Assembly: GCF_039641995.1 (NCBI RefSeq)
Contig: NZ_CP087714.1
Location: 1,550,001-1,614,000, forward strand
DNA length: 64,000 nt
Origin: Geoglobus acetivorans
GTDB lineage: Archaea > Halobacteriota > Archaeoglobi > Archaeoglobales > Archaeoglobaceae
Direction: 5' to 3'
The position numbers were made by a program, and so were the translations under genes. The notes under the pieces are model-generated. The model was not told the origin of the DNA, did no database searches, and saw only the letters and a program-made list of their open reading frames with translations. Numbering within the stretch: position 1 is the first letter of the stretch; every line of letters begins with the position of its first letter. Below, one piece after another: positions 34,736 through 43,991 of this stretch.

Positions 34736-37700
34736 TATCTCCGAAATCTCCGTGTACATGTCCTCAAGCACATCAATGTAGTCTGCAATTCCCTTCTCAA
34801 TTTCGTCCATTTTCTCTTCCAGCAGTCTCGTTCTGCTTTCTGATACGAACTTTTCGTAGTTCTTCACGAGGTAGTCGAAAACGTTCCTTCCGGTCTCTGT
34901 CGGAATCAGTTTTCCGCCACGTTCAATCACGTATTTTCTCAGAAACAGCTTTTCAATAATTGTGGCGTAGGTGGATGGCCTCCCGATCCCCCTCTCCTTC
35001 ATGAGCGATATGACGTCGGACTGAGTGTACAGCGGAGCCTTCGGAACCTTCAGCAGCTTTGCTTTAACTTTATGTTTTCCTTCTGGCAGCTCTTTCCTGA
35101 CCCACACAGATTTGTAAAGTTCAAATGCCCTTCCTCTGGCGTTTACAGCCCTCTCCTCGTCAAATTCCTTTGAATCTGCTGTTATTCTGTATCTGACAAT
35201 CTCCACCTCGTAATTCTTACACTGGCTGGCCATGAATCTTCTGAAAATCAGGTCGTAGAGTGAGAGGTGTCTCCAGGTGATATTCTCCGCCTGAATGACT
35301 CCTTCCTGAATCAGTCTCTGCACATCGTACCTGTCTAAAGGTCTTGTGGGTCTGATACACTCATGCGCCCCCTCGGCCTCCCACCTTCTCCCGGCAAAGT
35401 CCTCTCCAAGGTACTCTTCTGCCACCCTCAGTCCGACCTCGCTCACCGTGGTGGAATCCGTTCTGTGATAAGTTATCAGGCCGCTCTCGAAAAGCTCCTG
35501 GGCAAGTCTCATGGTCTCTCCTGCCGGGACCTTCAGTATGTTACTGGCGTCCCTCAACATGGTATCCGTTGTGTACGGGGGCAAAGGTGTCCTGCTCTCG
35601 ACCCTTCTCTCCAGAACCTGTATCTCAATCTCCAGAGTATCGCTTTCAACATCCTCAAGGTAAAGACCGAGTGATTCGATGAATGCAACTTTTCTCTTCT
35701 CCCGACTCTCGTTGAACCTCTCGATTATCCATCCCAGCACAGGGGTCTGGGCTCTGCCTGCTGAAAGGTTTCTGTTTTTGAACACCTCCCACAGCTTCTG
35801 ACTCAGAACAAAACCGATCCATCTGTCCTCTATTCTCCTAACGATCTGGGCCCTGACGAGGTTCTGGTCAATGTCTCTCAGTTCGTTCAGCGCTTTCAGA
35901 ATTGCTCTCCTCGTAACCTCATGAAATTCTGCTCTTTTTATTTCCCCACAACCCTTCAGAAGATTTGCAATATCCCATGCGATTTTTTCACCTTCGGAAT
36001 CGGGGTCCGTCCCTATTATAACATGTCCTGTCTGCTTTGCAAGCCTTCTCAGAAACTCTATCCTTCTCTTTGAGTCATCGACATTTTTACCTCCGCACCT
36101 GGGGCAGTCTTCTCTCTCCTCAGTGAACTGATATCCGCAATCGCGACACTTTTTTATCGACGAGTATATTGGCCTGAATATGTTTCCCTCTACCTCAACT
36201 CCGTGGAATGCTCTGTTTGTTATCAGGTCCGTGATATGCCCCAGGCTTGCAGTGATCAGCAACACACGTTCTGCGGTTGGCACCTCATATACTATCGACA
36301 CTCCACTGTCGTAGTTGAAGGCCTTGATGCTGGGCTGACCGAAAAACCGGGCTATCTGCTTTGCTTTGGTGGGACTTTCCACTATGAACAGGGTTGGTTT
36401 GATCAGGTCCTGCATTTCATGCCGTTTCATGAACTTCTGCCTGGATTCGTTTATCTCCTTGACCAGTGCATCGAAGTCAACGTCTTCGGCTTTTTTGAAT
36501 TCCACATCGTAGTATCTGGCTCTCTCGATAAACGCGTTCCTCACATCCTCTTCATCCTCGAGCAAAAAACTGGCACCCTTTGTGATGCCCCCTGCGAACA
36601 GCCTTGACGCTCTCCCCGATCCCTGTATGTAGGTTCTGATGTCCGGGAATATTATTTCCATTTCCCTGATAATAACGTCCTTTCCGCGTCTGTTACCCTC
36701 TTGCAGAATTTCCCTTAGTGCCGATCTGAGCTGATCAGCCTGACCTTCCTTCAGGGAACTGAGGTATGGTATGTATTTTTTCACCCTTTCGTCGTCTCTG
36801 AATATCAGGGCGAGGGTTCTTAGCATGTTATTGCTCAGACTGTCCAGATCCTCAATCTTCACCCTGAAAACTGGCGCCTTTACGAAGACCACGAATCTTA
36901 TTTTTTCGGGAAGGTCCAGACCTCTGACGAGCGTTCCGTAATAGTATGCTGTTCCGACGATGTGATCGATCTCGCCCCTTTCGAACCTCTCATAATCCTT
37001 TTTGCTTTTCGCACTTACAATCCCTATTTTGAATTCCTCTCTCAGCGACTCGTAAATTTTTTCCGCCTCCTCCGTGCTGCGGGCGTAGATCACACCGCCG
37101 CTACCCATCCTCCTGAGGATTTTCCTGAGAGTTTCGATATCTGAGCTTTCGATCATTATGTCCTCAATGTTTCTTACCGAATGGGTTGTCGTTCCGACAT
37201 CGAAATTGAGCAGCTCTCTGAACAGTCTCACCTTCTGCCCCTTCTTTGCTGTGGCGGTTGAAACCATCAGCACTCCCTTTGCTGTGCCCCTCCAGCCGTC
37301 CTTCGTTCTGACGAATCCGAGAAGCTGAATTATCCTCTCCACGTTTTTTGAAGCTTTCAGAACTGCATCTACATCATCCACGAAAATGAAGTCGAATGTG
37401 TTTTTTATCTCTTCAAAATTCTTCGAGAGGAATGCTGTGGTGGTTATCAGGATATGGTAGCTTTTGCTTTCGAGAGTCTCAAAAAAGCTCTCTTTTTCAC
37501 TTTTTTTCATTTTGCCGTGGTAGTAGCACACAGTCACATCTGACTGTTCGTTAAGTCCCACTCTCTTTCCGACCTTTTCTGAAATCTGGGAGATTTTTTC
37601 AACGGCCTGATCCACGAGCAGGGTGGTTGGGAAAATCAGATAGGATTTTTTTCCCTTCCCGGCGAGGAAGAGTGCCATAGCTATGCCAAAGGACGTCTTT

Positions 37701-37948
37701 CCAATTCCTGTAGGGGCAACGGTAGCAAAACTTTCATTCTGGAATATCCTTCTGGCCCAGAATATCTGAATGCTTCTCGGCTCTCCTATGGCCTTTTCAA
37801 AAAACTGGATGAATTCAGAGGTTATTTCATCAGTGTGATGCAGGCAGAGGGGTTTGTTCTCTTTCAGGCAGATATTGCCCTCAATTTCTTTCTCGAAGAG
37901 GGAAGAATTGCACACACTGCAGAGGTTTTCATATCTTGTAAAAATCAT
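34730..37948 (-). CDS. rgy: Reverse gyrase
   Basis: Reverse gyrase introduces positive supercoils and is the hallmark of hyperthermophiles. The 1072-aa chain is complete: N-terminal zinc finger (Cys10, Cys13, Cys27, Cys35), helicase-like half with Walker A APTGIGKTS (78-86) and VDDVDAVLK, then the topoisomerase IA half starting LFIVESPTKAKQIARFFG. That half contains a second zinc finger (CRDCGYQFTEEREDCPRCGG), TDPDSEGEKIAWD for Toprim, and the active-site tyrosine in GLITYHRTDST. It is close in layout to A. fulgidus reverse gyrase; no split or intein is seen. A CTTTAAAA box lies 26 nt before the ATG, so the mRNA is leaderless. Confidence 0.98.
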   Translation of the reverse strand: MIFTRYENLCSVCNSSLFEKEIEGNICLKENKPLCLHHTDEITSEFIQFFEKAIGEPRSIQIFWARRIFQNESFATVAPTGIGKTSFGIAMALFLAGKGKKSYLIFPTTLLVDQAVEKISQISEKVGKRVGLNEQSDVTVCYYHGKMKKSEKESFFETLESKSYHILITTTAFLSKNFEEIKNTFDFIFVDDVDAVLKASKNVERIIQLLGFVRTKDGWRGTAKGVLMVSTATAKKGQKVRLFRELLNFDVGTTTHSVRNIEDIMIESSDIETLRKILRRMGSGGVIYARSTEEAEKIYESLREEFKIGIVSAKSKKDYERFERGEIDHIVGTAYYYGTLVRGLDLPEKIRFVVFVKAPVFRVKIEDLDSLSNNMLRTLALIFRDDERVKKYIPYLSSLKEGQADQLRSALREILQEGNRRGKDVIIREMEIIFPDIRTYIQGSGRASRLFAGGITKGASFLLEDEEDVRNAFIERARYYDVEFKKAEDVDFDALVKEINESRQKFMKRHEMQDLIKPTLFIVESPTKAKQIARFFGQPSIKAFNYDSGVSIVYEVPTAERVLLITASLGHITDLITNRAFHGVEVEGNIFRPIYSSIKKCRDCGYQFTEEREDCPRCGGKNVDDSKRRIEFLRRLAKQTGHVIIGTDPDSEGEKIAWDIANLLKGCGEIKRAEFHEVTRRAILKALNELRDIDQNLVRAQIVRRIEDRWIGFVLSQKLWEVFKNRNLSAGRAQTPVLGWIIERFNESREKRKVAFIESLGLYLEDVESDTLEIEIQVLERRVESRTPLPPYTTDTMLRDASNILKVPAGETMRLAQELFESGLITYHRTDSTTVSEVGLRVAEEYLGEDFAGRRWEAEGAHECIRPTRPLDRYDVQRLIQEGVIQAENITWRHLSLYDLIFRRFMASQCKNYEVEIVRYRITADSKEFDEERAVNARGRAFELYKSVWVRKELPEGKHKVKAKLLKVPKAPLYTQSDVISLMKERGIGRPSTYATIIEKLFLRKYVIERGGKLIPTETGRNVFDYLVKNYEKFVSESRTRLLEEKMDEIEKGIADYIDVLEDMYTEISEIS

Positions 37949-38123
37949 GGATAATGGTTTTACGGGGTTGTTTTAAAGGTTTCCGTACCGGTATGGTTTT
38001 ACAGGTGGCAGCCCTGCTCTCTCTGAACTTATGGGTTATGGCGCCGTCCGCATGGGTGATATGACTGATCCGTTCTTTGTGAAAAATCAAAATTGATAAA
38101 TAATTTCACGTAACGTTAACATC

Positions 38124-39509
38124 ATGATAAATGGGGATGAATATATCAGGCGAATAAAATGCTATTCGAGGGACATGTACGTCATGGGTGAAAGGGTTGG
38201 TTTTGACCATCCCAACGTGGAGCCAGTTTTAAAGGCAATCTCCATAACCTACGATCTGGCAAAGGAGAAGGGATACCACACGTACTCGGAGCTTGTCAAC
38301 AGAGAGGTCAACATTCTGAACACCTGCTGCAGAACTCCTGATGATCTGATCAAGAGGTACGATTTTCAGAGAGAGCTGAGCATGAGACTTGCAACGTGCA
38401 ATTACAGGTGTCCGGGGGCGGATGCGATAAACGCGTTTATGTCGGTTCTTGAAGGGGATGAGAGAGATCGGTTTCTTGGCTTGCTGAGAGAGATTCAGGA
38501 GAATGATTACGCATGCACCTCTGCCCTCACGGACCCAAAGGGAGACAGAAGCAGGAGACCTTCGGAGCAGAGAGAAATGTATGTCAGGGTTGTTGAGGAA
38601 CGAGAAGACGGAATAATTGTTGAGGGGGCAAAGATACACCAGAGTGGTGCTTTCGCTGCTGACGTGAACTTTTTCCTGCCGGGACAGACCTTCAGGGAAG
38701 GCGAGGAAGAGTTTGCGGTAGCGTTCGCCCTCAAACCCGAAGACAGGGGTGTGAAGTACATCCTTCAGAACACAGGAATGCAGGCCAAACAGCGTGATGG
38801 TGGGGAATTTGAACGCGGAAATCCTTACGGAGACAGGATTACCTGCACTGTTGTCCTCGACAGGGTTTTTGTTCCGTGGGAAAGGGTTTTCATATACGGG
38901 GATCTGAAGAAGGTTCGGGAACTGCTCACTGCCTTTGCGAACTCTCACAGGTGTGTTGGTGCAGCGTGCAAGGCGGGATTTGTGGATTCGATGACAGGTG
39001 CAGCAAGCCTCATGATCAGGGCGAATGGTCTCGAAAAGGTTCAGGCTCTCAGGTCAAAACTTGGTGAGATGTCGGCTGTTTCTGAAGGAGCTTACGCCAT
39101 TGCCGTAGGCGCTGCGGTGAAAGGGGTCGAGAAAAACGGGGTCTGGCTGCCGGATGCGATCATGGCGAATGCCGGGAAGGTTATAGGTGTTGAGGGTTTT
39201 GCGAAGGCCATGAGGCATCTTGCGGACATAGCGGGAGGAATTCCAGGGACTGCACCATCCGAGTTCGATTTGAGGAGCGAAGAAACAGGCAGATACGTGG
39301 AAAAATATGTCAGAGGGGCAGAGGATTTCAGTGCGGAGGATAGGCTCAGGCTGATAAAGTTCATTGAGTTCTGGCTTACAAGCTCCCATTACATTGGAGC
39401 GTTGCATGGTGGTGGGAGCGTTTCAGCATCGGTGATTTTCCTGCAGTACATGAGCGATTTCAGCACAAAGGAGGATGCCGTGAGAAAAGCGATAAATCTA
39501 AAATCCTGA
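38124..39509 (+). CDS. 4-hydroxybutyryl-CoA dehydratase family protein
   Basis: This 461-aa flavoprotein-family member is often annotated as 4-hydroxyphenylacetate 3-hydroxylase, but an oxygenase makes little sense in an anaerobe. The [4Fe-4S] ligands of Clostridium 4-hydroxybutyryl-CoA dehydratase (C99, C103, H292, C299) appear here with identical spacings: Cys92/Cys96 in TCNYRC and His275/Cys282 in SHRCVGAACK, plus the following lysine. The position of Tyr296 is a glycine (279), and HQSG (172-175) replaces HQTG. So the cluster is kept but the substrate or reaction may differ. A GATAAATAAT box lies about 26 nt upstream. Confidence 0.82.
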   Translation: MINGDEYIRRIKCYSRDMYVMGERVGFDHPNVEPVLKAISITYDLAKEKGYHTYSELVNREVNILNTCCRTPDDLIKRYDFQRELSMRLATCNYRCPGADAINAFMSVLEGDERDRFLGLLREIQENDYACTSALTDPKGDRSRRPSEQREMYVRVVEEREDGIIVEGAKIHQSGAFAADVNFFLPGQTFREGEEEFAVAFALKPEDRGVKYILQNTGMQAKQRDGGEFERGNPYGDRITCTVVLDRVFVPWERVFIYGDLKKVRELLTAFANSHRCVGAACKAGFVDSMTGAASLMIRANGLEKVQALRSKLGEMSAVSEGAYAIAVGAAVKGVEKNGVWLPDAIMANAGKVIGVEGFAKAMRHLADIAGGIPGTAPSEFDLRSEETGRYVEKYVRGAEDFSAEDRLRLIKFIEFWLTSSHYIGALHGGGSVSASVIFLQYMSDFSTKEDAVRKAINLKS

Positions 39510-39525
39510 CCTCAAATTTTTTCTG

Positions 39526-40638
39526 TTGAGGGTGCTGATTTCTGGTGGGGGCGTAGCGGGAAGCACATCAGCCATAAATATCGGGGAAAAGGCAGAGGTA
39601 ACGATTTTTGAGGCCAAATCAGCGTCAGGGTTTCCTGTTAAGTGTGGCGGGCTGATAAGTGAGGACTGTTACGTAGCATATTCGAAATATGTTGATGTTA
39701 AAAAGGCCCTGCTGAACAGCATTAGAGGTGCATTCTTTTTCTCTCCATCTGGAAAATACCTTGAACTTTACGGAAGCTCGGGAGCCGTGGTTATTGAAAG
39801 GAAAATCTTTGATCAGCTCCTTTTGCGAGAAGCCTCAAAATCTTCAGAGGTGGTTGTGAAATCAAAAGTTGATGCGGTCGGAGACAGGAAGGCGAGGATA
39901 ATCACGCCCGAGGGTGAGAAATTCGTTGAATTCGATGTTGTGATTGGCGCTGACGGGGCTGAAAGCAGGGTTGCGAGGGATCTGGGCTTCAGAAGACCGG
40001 AATTCTTTGTGGCTAAGCAGTACCTCATGGAGTTCGAGGTTCTTGATGAGAAGATGGTGGAGCTGTACTTTGGCAGAAGTTATTCGGATGGGTTTTTTGC
40101 GTATGCGATACCGCTGGAGGATGATCTGGCGAGGGTGGGTGTGGTTTCGAGAGGTAACCCTGACGAGCATCTCAGGGTGCTCTTGGAAAAACATCCGGAT
40201 GTGTCCCGTAGAAAAAAGGGTGGCATTCTGGAGGTCAATGCCGGAGCAATACCTGCAGGGCTGGCGGAGTTTGTCAGGGCTAATGCGGTTTTGATAGGTG
40301 ACTCAGCAGGAATGGTGAAGCCGTACACGGGTGGAGGGCTGTATTACCTGCTTAGAGCATCTGAGATCCTTGGAGAGGTTTTTCCTGATCTGCAGGCATT
40401 CAGGAAAGCATATCTGGGTGAGCTCGGGAAGGAGTACCGGACTGGAGAAAGCATTCAGAAGCTTTACGGGATTCTCAACGATTCTGAATATGATTTCCTC
40501 ATTGAAATTGGAAAGGATGTGGATTTCTCGACAATACACATGGATTCTCCATCCTCGCTTATCAGGCTGATCCCTTCTGCCCTGAAGATGATAAAGAAAC
40601 CCGCTCTGATCAAAAAAATAGCGGGTTCATTCCTTTGA
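39526..40638 (+). CDS. Geranylgeranyl-reductase-family FAD oxidoreductase
   Basis: The 370-aa flavoprotein starts with an FAD Rossmann motif (ISGGGVAGSTSAI, residues 5-17), then SGFPVKCGGLISE, the PxxCGG-type segment of digeranylgeranylglycerophospholipid reductases, GADGAESRVARDLG, and the C-terminal FAD motif VLIGDSAGMVKPYTGGGLYY. It probably reduces isoprenoid double bonds in lipids or quinones; menaquinone-type substrates are possible in Archaeoglobales. The start is a TTG 17 nt after the dehydratase homologue stop, so the two may be cotranscribed. Confidence 0.82.
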   Translation: MRVLISGGGVAGSTSAINIGEKAEVTIFEAKSASGFPVKCGGLISEDCYVAYSKYVDVKKALLNSIRGAFFFSPSGKYLELYGSSGAVVIERKIFDQLLLREASKSSEVVVKSKVDAVGDRKARIITPEGEKFVEFDVVIGADGAESRVARDLGFRRPEFFVAKQYLMEFEVLDEKMVELYFGRSYSDGFFAYAIPLEDDLARVGVVSRGNPDEHLRVLLEKHPDVSRRKKGGILEVNAGAIPAGLAEFVRANAVLIGDSAGMVKPYTGGGLYYLLRASEILGEVFPDLQAFRKAYLGELGKEYRTGESIQKLYGILNDSEYDFLIEIGKDVDFSTIHMDSPSSLIRLIPSALKMIKKPALIKKIAGSFL

Positions 40639-40744
40639 ATTCCTGCTGTGCCAATTTTCTGGGGGTGAATGACTGATCTGTCAGACTCCGTTAAAAAAAG
40701 AAAATGTTTTAACCGCATTATTATCTATTAATTTCGGTGATATT

Positions 40745-41563
40745 ATGGTGAAGGTTGGAGTTCTGAAAATGGGTGCAATTGGCACGGCTCTCCTTGTGGA
40801 GTATCTTCTTGATGAGAGAGCGGATAGAGGAGATATTGAGGTTAGGGTAGTTACAAGCGGTGCAAAAATGCAGCCTGAAGAGGCTGTTGTTGCTGAAAAA
40901 CTCAAGGAATTTGACCCGGACGTTGTTATAGTAATATCCCCGAATGCGGCACTTCCCGGACCTAAGGCAGCGAGGGAAGCATTCGAAGGAAAGCCCGTGA
41001 TAGTCATCAGCGACGCGCCTGCAAAGAAGGCCAAGGAGGAGTTTGAGCAGAAGGGCTTTGGTTATATCCTCATCAACGCTGACTCGATGATTGGTGCGAG
41101 GAGAGAGTTCCTTGACCCAACGGAAATGGCCCTGTTCAACTCCGATGTGGTAAAGGTTCTTGCGGCAACAGGTGCTTTCAGGATCGTCCAGGAGGAGCTT
41201 GACAGGGTTATTGAGGCGGTCAAGAAGGGCGAGACTCCTGAGCTGCCGAAGATTGTGATCTCTGCTCAGAAAGCAGTTAAGGCCGGAAACTTCCAGAATC
41301 CGTATGCAAAGGCCAAGGCAATGGCGGCATACTTCATTGCTGAGAAGGTCGCGGACATCGACGTTAAGGGATGCTTCATCGAGAGAGATCCCGAGAAATA
41401 CATACCTCTCGTTGCATCTGCCCACGAGATGATGAGGGTTGCGGCGCTGCTTGCCGACCAGGCAAGAGAGATTGAGAAGAGCAACGATACGGTTTACAGA
41501 ACACCACACTCAAAAGAGGGAGAAATACTTAAAAAGTTTGAACTCATGGGAAAACCTGAATGA
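40745..41563 (+). CDS. mtd: F420-dependent methylene-tetrahydromethanopterin dehydrogenase
   Basis: Mtd interconverts methylene- and methenyl-H4MPT with F420, a step of the C1 branch used oxidatively by sulfate-reducing Archaeoglobales. The 272-aa protein matches the family throughout: KVGVLKMGAIGTALLVEYLLDERADR at the start (in two stretches), ISPNAALPGPKAARE, SDAPAKKAKEE, RREFLDPTEMALFNSD and the C-terminal RTPHSKEGEIL. Its ATG follows a GGTGAT sequence. It overlaps the K+ channel gene by 4 nt, an unexpected pairing. Confidence 0.96.
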   Translation: MVKVGVLKMGAIGTALLVEYLLDERADRGDIEVRVVTSGAKMQPEEAVVAEKLKEFDPDVVIVISPNAALPGPKAAREAFEGKPVIVISDAPAKKAKEEFEQKGFGYILINADSMIGARREFLDPTEMALFNSDVVKVLAATGAFRIVQEELDRVIEAVKKGETPELPKIVISAQKAVKAGNFQNPYAKAKAMAAYFIAEKVADIDVKGCFIERDPEKYIPLVASAHEMMRVAALLADQAREIEKSNDTVYRTPHSKEGEILKKFELMGKPE

Positions 41564-42519
41564 GAAGGAGAGCAATTTTATTAGTATCTCTATTTATTTT
41601 TACAATTTTAGTTATTTCTGTAGTTGCATACCACATCAAGCAGATGGAGGGTGATGAGGTTTCGTTTGTTGATGCGATTTACTGGACAATAACCACGATG
41701 ACAACCGTGGGTTATGGCGACATCGTGATGAAAACACCCACAGGAAAAATATTTTCGATCTTTGTGCAGATTTACGGCATTGCATTTCTTTTCGGCATAG
41801 CTTTTCCCTACATAGTTGTTCCATGGGCCGAAAGGAAATTTCTTCTGAAACTCCCTGAAAAAGCTGAGCTTGAGAGGCATGTTGCTGTTTTCGGGTTTAC
41901 CAGACTCACACCGTTCCTTGTGGAAGAGCTTGAGAAAATGGGTATTGACTACATCATCGTTGAGAATTCGAGGGAGAAAGCCATACAGGCCATAGAGAGC
42001 GGTTACAGTGTGGTGTATTCGCAGATGGATAACGTGGTCGAAACCGCAAACTTGGAGAAGGCAATGGCAATCGTCATAATGTGGGAGGAGGTGGAGAAGA
42101 GCATAGATGTGCTGATAACTGTAAAGGACATGAGCGTTCAGAAACTTGCCGTGGTTTCGGACCCACGTTACGCAAAGTATCTCCATTATGCAGGGGTTGA
42201 TAAGGTCATAACACCCAAGAGCGTTGCTGGAGTTCACATCGCCAACATCCTCACGGAAAAGCAGAGGGGTGTCCTGAATATAAGAAAAATCCTGGCAAAC
42301 CACGGAATCACCGAAATAATGCTGCCAAGGAAGTCCAGACTGGCGGGATCAACCGTTGAAACCATTCAGAACAGATACAACGTGAAAATAATAGCTGTTT
42401 GCAGAGAAGGGCGTCTCGTATTCAGGCCAGTCAGAAACTACCGGATTGGTGAGGGGAGCATAATCCTTGCGTTTGGGGAAGACAGAGACCTTTACAGACT
42501 GCTGAGGGATGCATCATGA
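41560..42519 (+). CDS. Two-helix potassium channel with RCK domains
   Basis: The 319-aa protein has an N-terminal membrane helix (residues 5-24), a pore loop with TTMTTVGYGD, the K+ selectivity filter, at about 46-55, a second membrane helix (65-85), then cytoplasmic RCK_N (HVAVFGFTRLTPFLVEEL at about 107-124) and RCK_C (LAGSTVETIQNRYNVKIIAVCREG) domains. This is the MthK-like layout: four subunits form the pore and RCKs gate it by ligand. It is coupled to mtd upstream and to a free RCK protein downstream (4-nt overlaps). Confidence 0.92.
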   Translation: MRRRAILLVSLFIFTILVISVVAYHIKQMEGDEVSFVDAIYWTITTMTTVGYGDIVMKTPTGKIFSIFVQIYGIAFLFGIAFPYIVVPWAERKFLLKLPEKAELERHVAVFGFTRLTPFLVEELEKMGIDYIIVENSREKAIQAIESGYSVVYSQMDNVVETANLEKAMAIVIMWEEVEKSIDVLITVKDMSVQKLAVVSDPRYAKYLHYAGVDKVITPKSVAGVHIANILTEKQRGVLNIRKILANHGITEIMLPRKSRLAGSTVETIQNRYNVKIIAVCREGRLVFRPVRNYRIGEGSIILAFGEDRDLYRLLRDAS

Positions 42520-43130
42520 AGGTTCTCCTGATCGGTTTCGGAGACGTTGGAAGGGCTGTTGCCAGAATTCTGCTGTCCAGGAATATTGAGGTTACTGCAG
42601 TGGATATATCTGAAACGAGAATGGACGGCGTGAACTTCATCAAGACAGACGCACTATCCGAGGAGCTTTACGAATTTGTCGATCTTGATGAATATTCTGC
42701 GGCGATTATTGCGCTGCCCAATGACGTTGATGCACTGCTCTGCATAATGATGATCAAAAAGAAAAAAGAGGACCTGCTGGTCTTTGCCCGGTGCAACAAC
42801 CCCTCTTACAGGGAAAAGATGAGCATTGCCGGGGCAGATTACGTGGTGGATATATCCACGATCACGTCTCAGATGATCCTCTCGACGATTTTCAGGGAGG
42901 AGGCGGAGAAGAGGCTCCTCTATGAAAACATCCACGTGAGAACCTACACAGTTTCTGAGAACTCCCCACTGGTGGGGAGGAGAGTGGAAGATTTTGATGA
43001 TGTTTTAATTCTGGGTATTGAGAAAGACGGTGCCGTCAGGCATGACGGGGTTATTGAACCCGGATCTAAGATAGCGGTGGTGGGAGAGATTGAGGTTCTG
43101 AAGGCATTTGAGGAAAGGTTTATGACTTAG
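42516..43130 (+). CDS. TrkA-like RCK protein
   Basis: The 204-aa protein has an RCK_N Rossmann domain (LLIGFGDVGRAVARILL at about 4-20, DALSEELYEFVDLD, IALPNDVDALL) and an RCK_C domain (ENSPLVGRRVEDF, then IEPGSKIAVVGE). It has no membrane segment. It could assemble with the RCK ring of the channel encoded just before it, or serve a TrkH transporter elsewhere. It overlaps the bactofilin-like gene by 11 nt, tail-to-tail. Confidence 0.87.
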   Translation: MKVLLIGFGDVGRAVARILLSRNIEVTAVDISETRMDGVNFIKTDALSEELYEFVDLDEYSAAIIALPNDVDALLCIMMIKKKKEDLLVFARCNNPSYREKMSIAGADYVVDISTITSQMILSTIFREEAEKRLLYENIHVRTYTVSENSPLVGRRVEDFDDVLILGIEKDGAVRHDGVIEPGSKIAVVGEIEVLKAFEERFMT

Positions 43131-43527
43131 ACACTATTATCTTTCCCCCTTCGAGCCTTCCGATCTTTGCGTAACCCTCTATGACTATTCTGTTGGCCTT
43201 CACGAACCCTATAACGCTTCCTTCCTTTATTATAACTGAATCGCCTTTGACGAATCTGCCCCTGCACTTTGGAAAAATCAGAACGTTTCCATCGGCAACA
43301 ATCTCGTTGAACTCAGTTTTTGGCCCGATAATTGCTTTTTCGCACAGTATTGATCCCCCAACAAAGTTCCTTCCGGCAAGCTTTACCTCACTGGCCTCTA
43401 TATTGCCCCAGAAACTTGACAGGATTCCCGCAAAAACGGTTCCATCAAATCTGAGGTGCTTGTCAACTATCGAGTCTTTCCCCACTATCAGGGTTTTTCC
43501 GTCCCTGCTGAGCCTGTATTTCTTCAT
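43120..43527 (-). CDS. Bactofilin-like beta-helix protein
   Basis: The 135-aa protein consists of repeated short beta strands with regular hydrophobic and glycine positions (IVGKDSIVDKHLRFDG, IEASEVKLAGRNFVGG, VIIKEGSVIGFVKANRIVIEG, KIGRLEGGKIIVSKS). This matches the polymer-forming bactofilin right-handed beta-helix. Bacterial bactofilins form cytoskeletal scaffolds; the archaeal role is unknown. It is translationally coupled (4-nt overlap) to the PUA protein and ends within the trkA-like gene, convergent. Confidence 0.7.
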   Translation of the reverse strand: MKKYRLSRDGKTLIVGKDSIVDKHLRFDGTVFAGILSSFWGNIEASEVKLAGRNFVGGSILCEKAIIGPKTEFNEIVADGNVLIFPKCRGRFVKGDSVIIKEGSVIGFVKANRIVIEGYAKIGRLEGGKIIVSKS

Positions 43528-43991
43528 TTTCTTACCCCCTGTCTCACGTCCACCGCCACACCCCTCTGGAATTCAAGCATTTCAAAGGCAGAAAGAACGG
43601 CTTTCCCGGTGGCAAGCAGATTGTCGCTCTCATCGACCACGATAACCTCGTCGTTGGCCCTTATGGTGCTGTCAACATCGACCACATGCTTTGCAAAGAC
43701 GTTTTTGCCTTCAGCAATGAACTCCGCAACCCTGCTGTCAACCACAACTCGCAGCTGGGGATATGGAAGCAGGTCCTTCAGTCTCCTTGCACCCTCTATG
43801 CTTATGGATAGCCAGCCACTTTCGGGTTTGATTGTGGCGATTCTCCTGCCGTCATCCATAATCTGTCTGATTTTTCCGGTTTTTCTGGATACTATGAACT
43901 GGCATGATTCCGGAAAAAGCGCTTTTCCGGCACCTCTTCCGAACTGATAATCCGCCAGAACCCTAACGGTCTTGAGGTATCTATCTTCCAT
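43524..43991 (-). CDS. PUA-domain protein related to archaeosine TGT C-terminus
   Basis: The 155-aa protein matches the C-terminal region of archaeal tRNA-guanine transglycosylase: ADYQFGRGAGKALFP near residue 13, VSRKTGKIRQIMDDG, then a PUA domain (PQLRVVVDSRVAEFIAEGKNVFAKHV, DEVIVVDESDNLLATGKAVLS, FQRGVAVDVRQG). There is no TGT catalytic domain. Such stand-alone PUA proteins bind RNA, possibly tRNA. It overlaps the cis-prenyltransferase-like gene by 11 nt and the bactofilin-like gene by 4 nt. Confidence 0.88.
   Translation of the reverse strand: MEDRYLKTVRVLADYQFGRGAGKALFPESCQFIVSRKTGKIRQIMDDGRRIATIKPESGWLSISIEGARRLKDLLPYPQLRVVVDSRVAEFIAEGKNVFAKHVVDVDSTIRANDEVIVVDESDNLLATGKAVLSAFEMLEFQRGVAVDVRQGVRK

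Noticed and set aside
38124-39509. 4-hydroxyphenylacetate 3-monooxygenase (HpaB)
   Set aside because: The conserved Cys/His cluster ligands and the anaerobic lifestyle fit the dehydratase branch rather than an oxygenase.
40721-41509. 262-codon minus-strand frame
   Set aside because: It is antisense to mtd, and the translated sequence is Cys/Leu/Arg-rich without any recognisable pattern.
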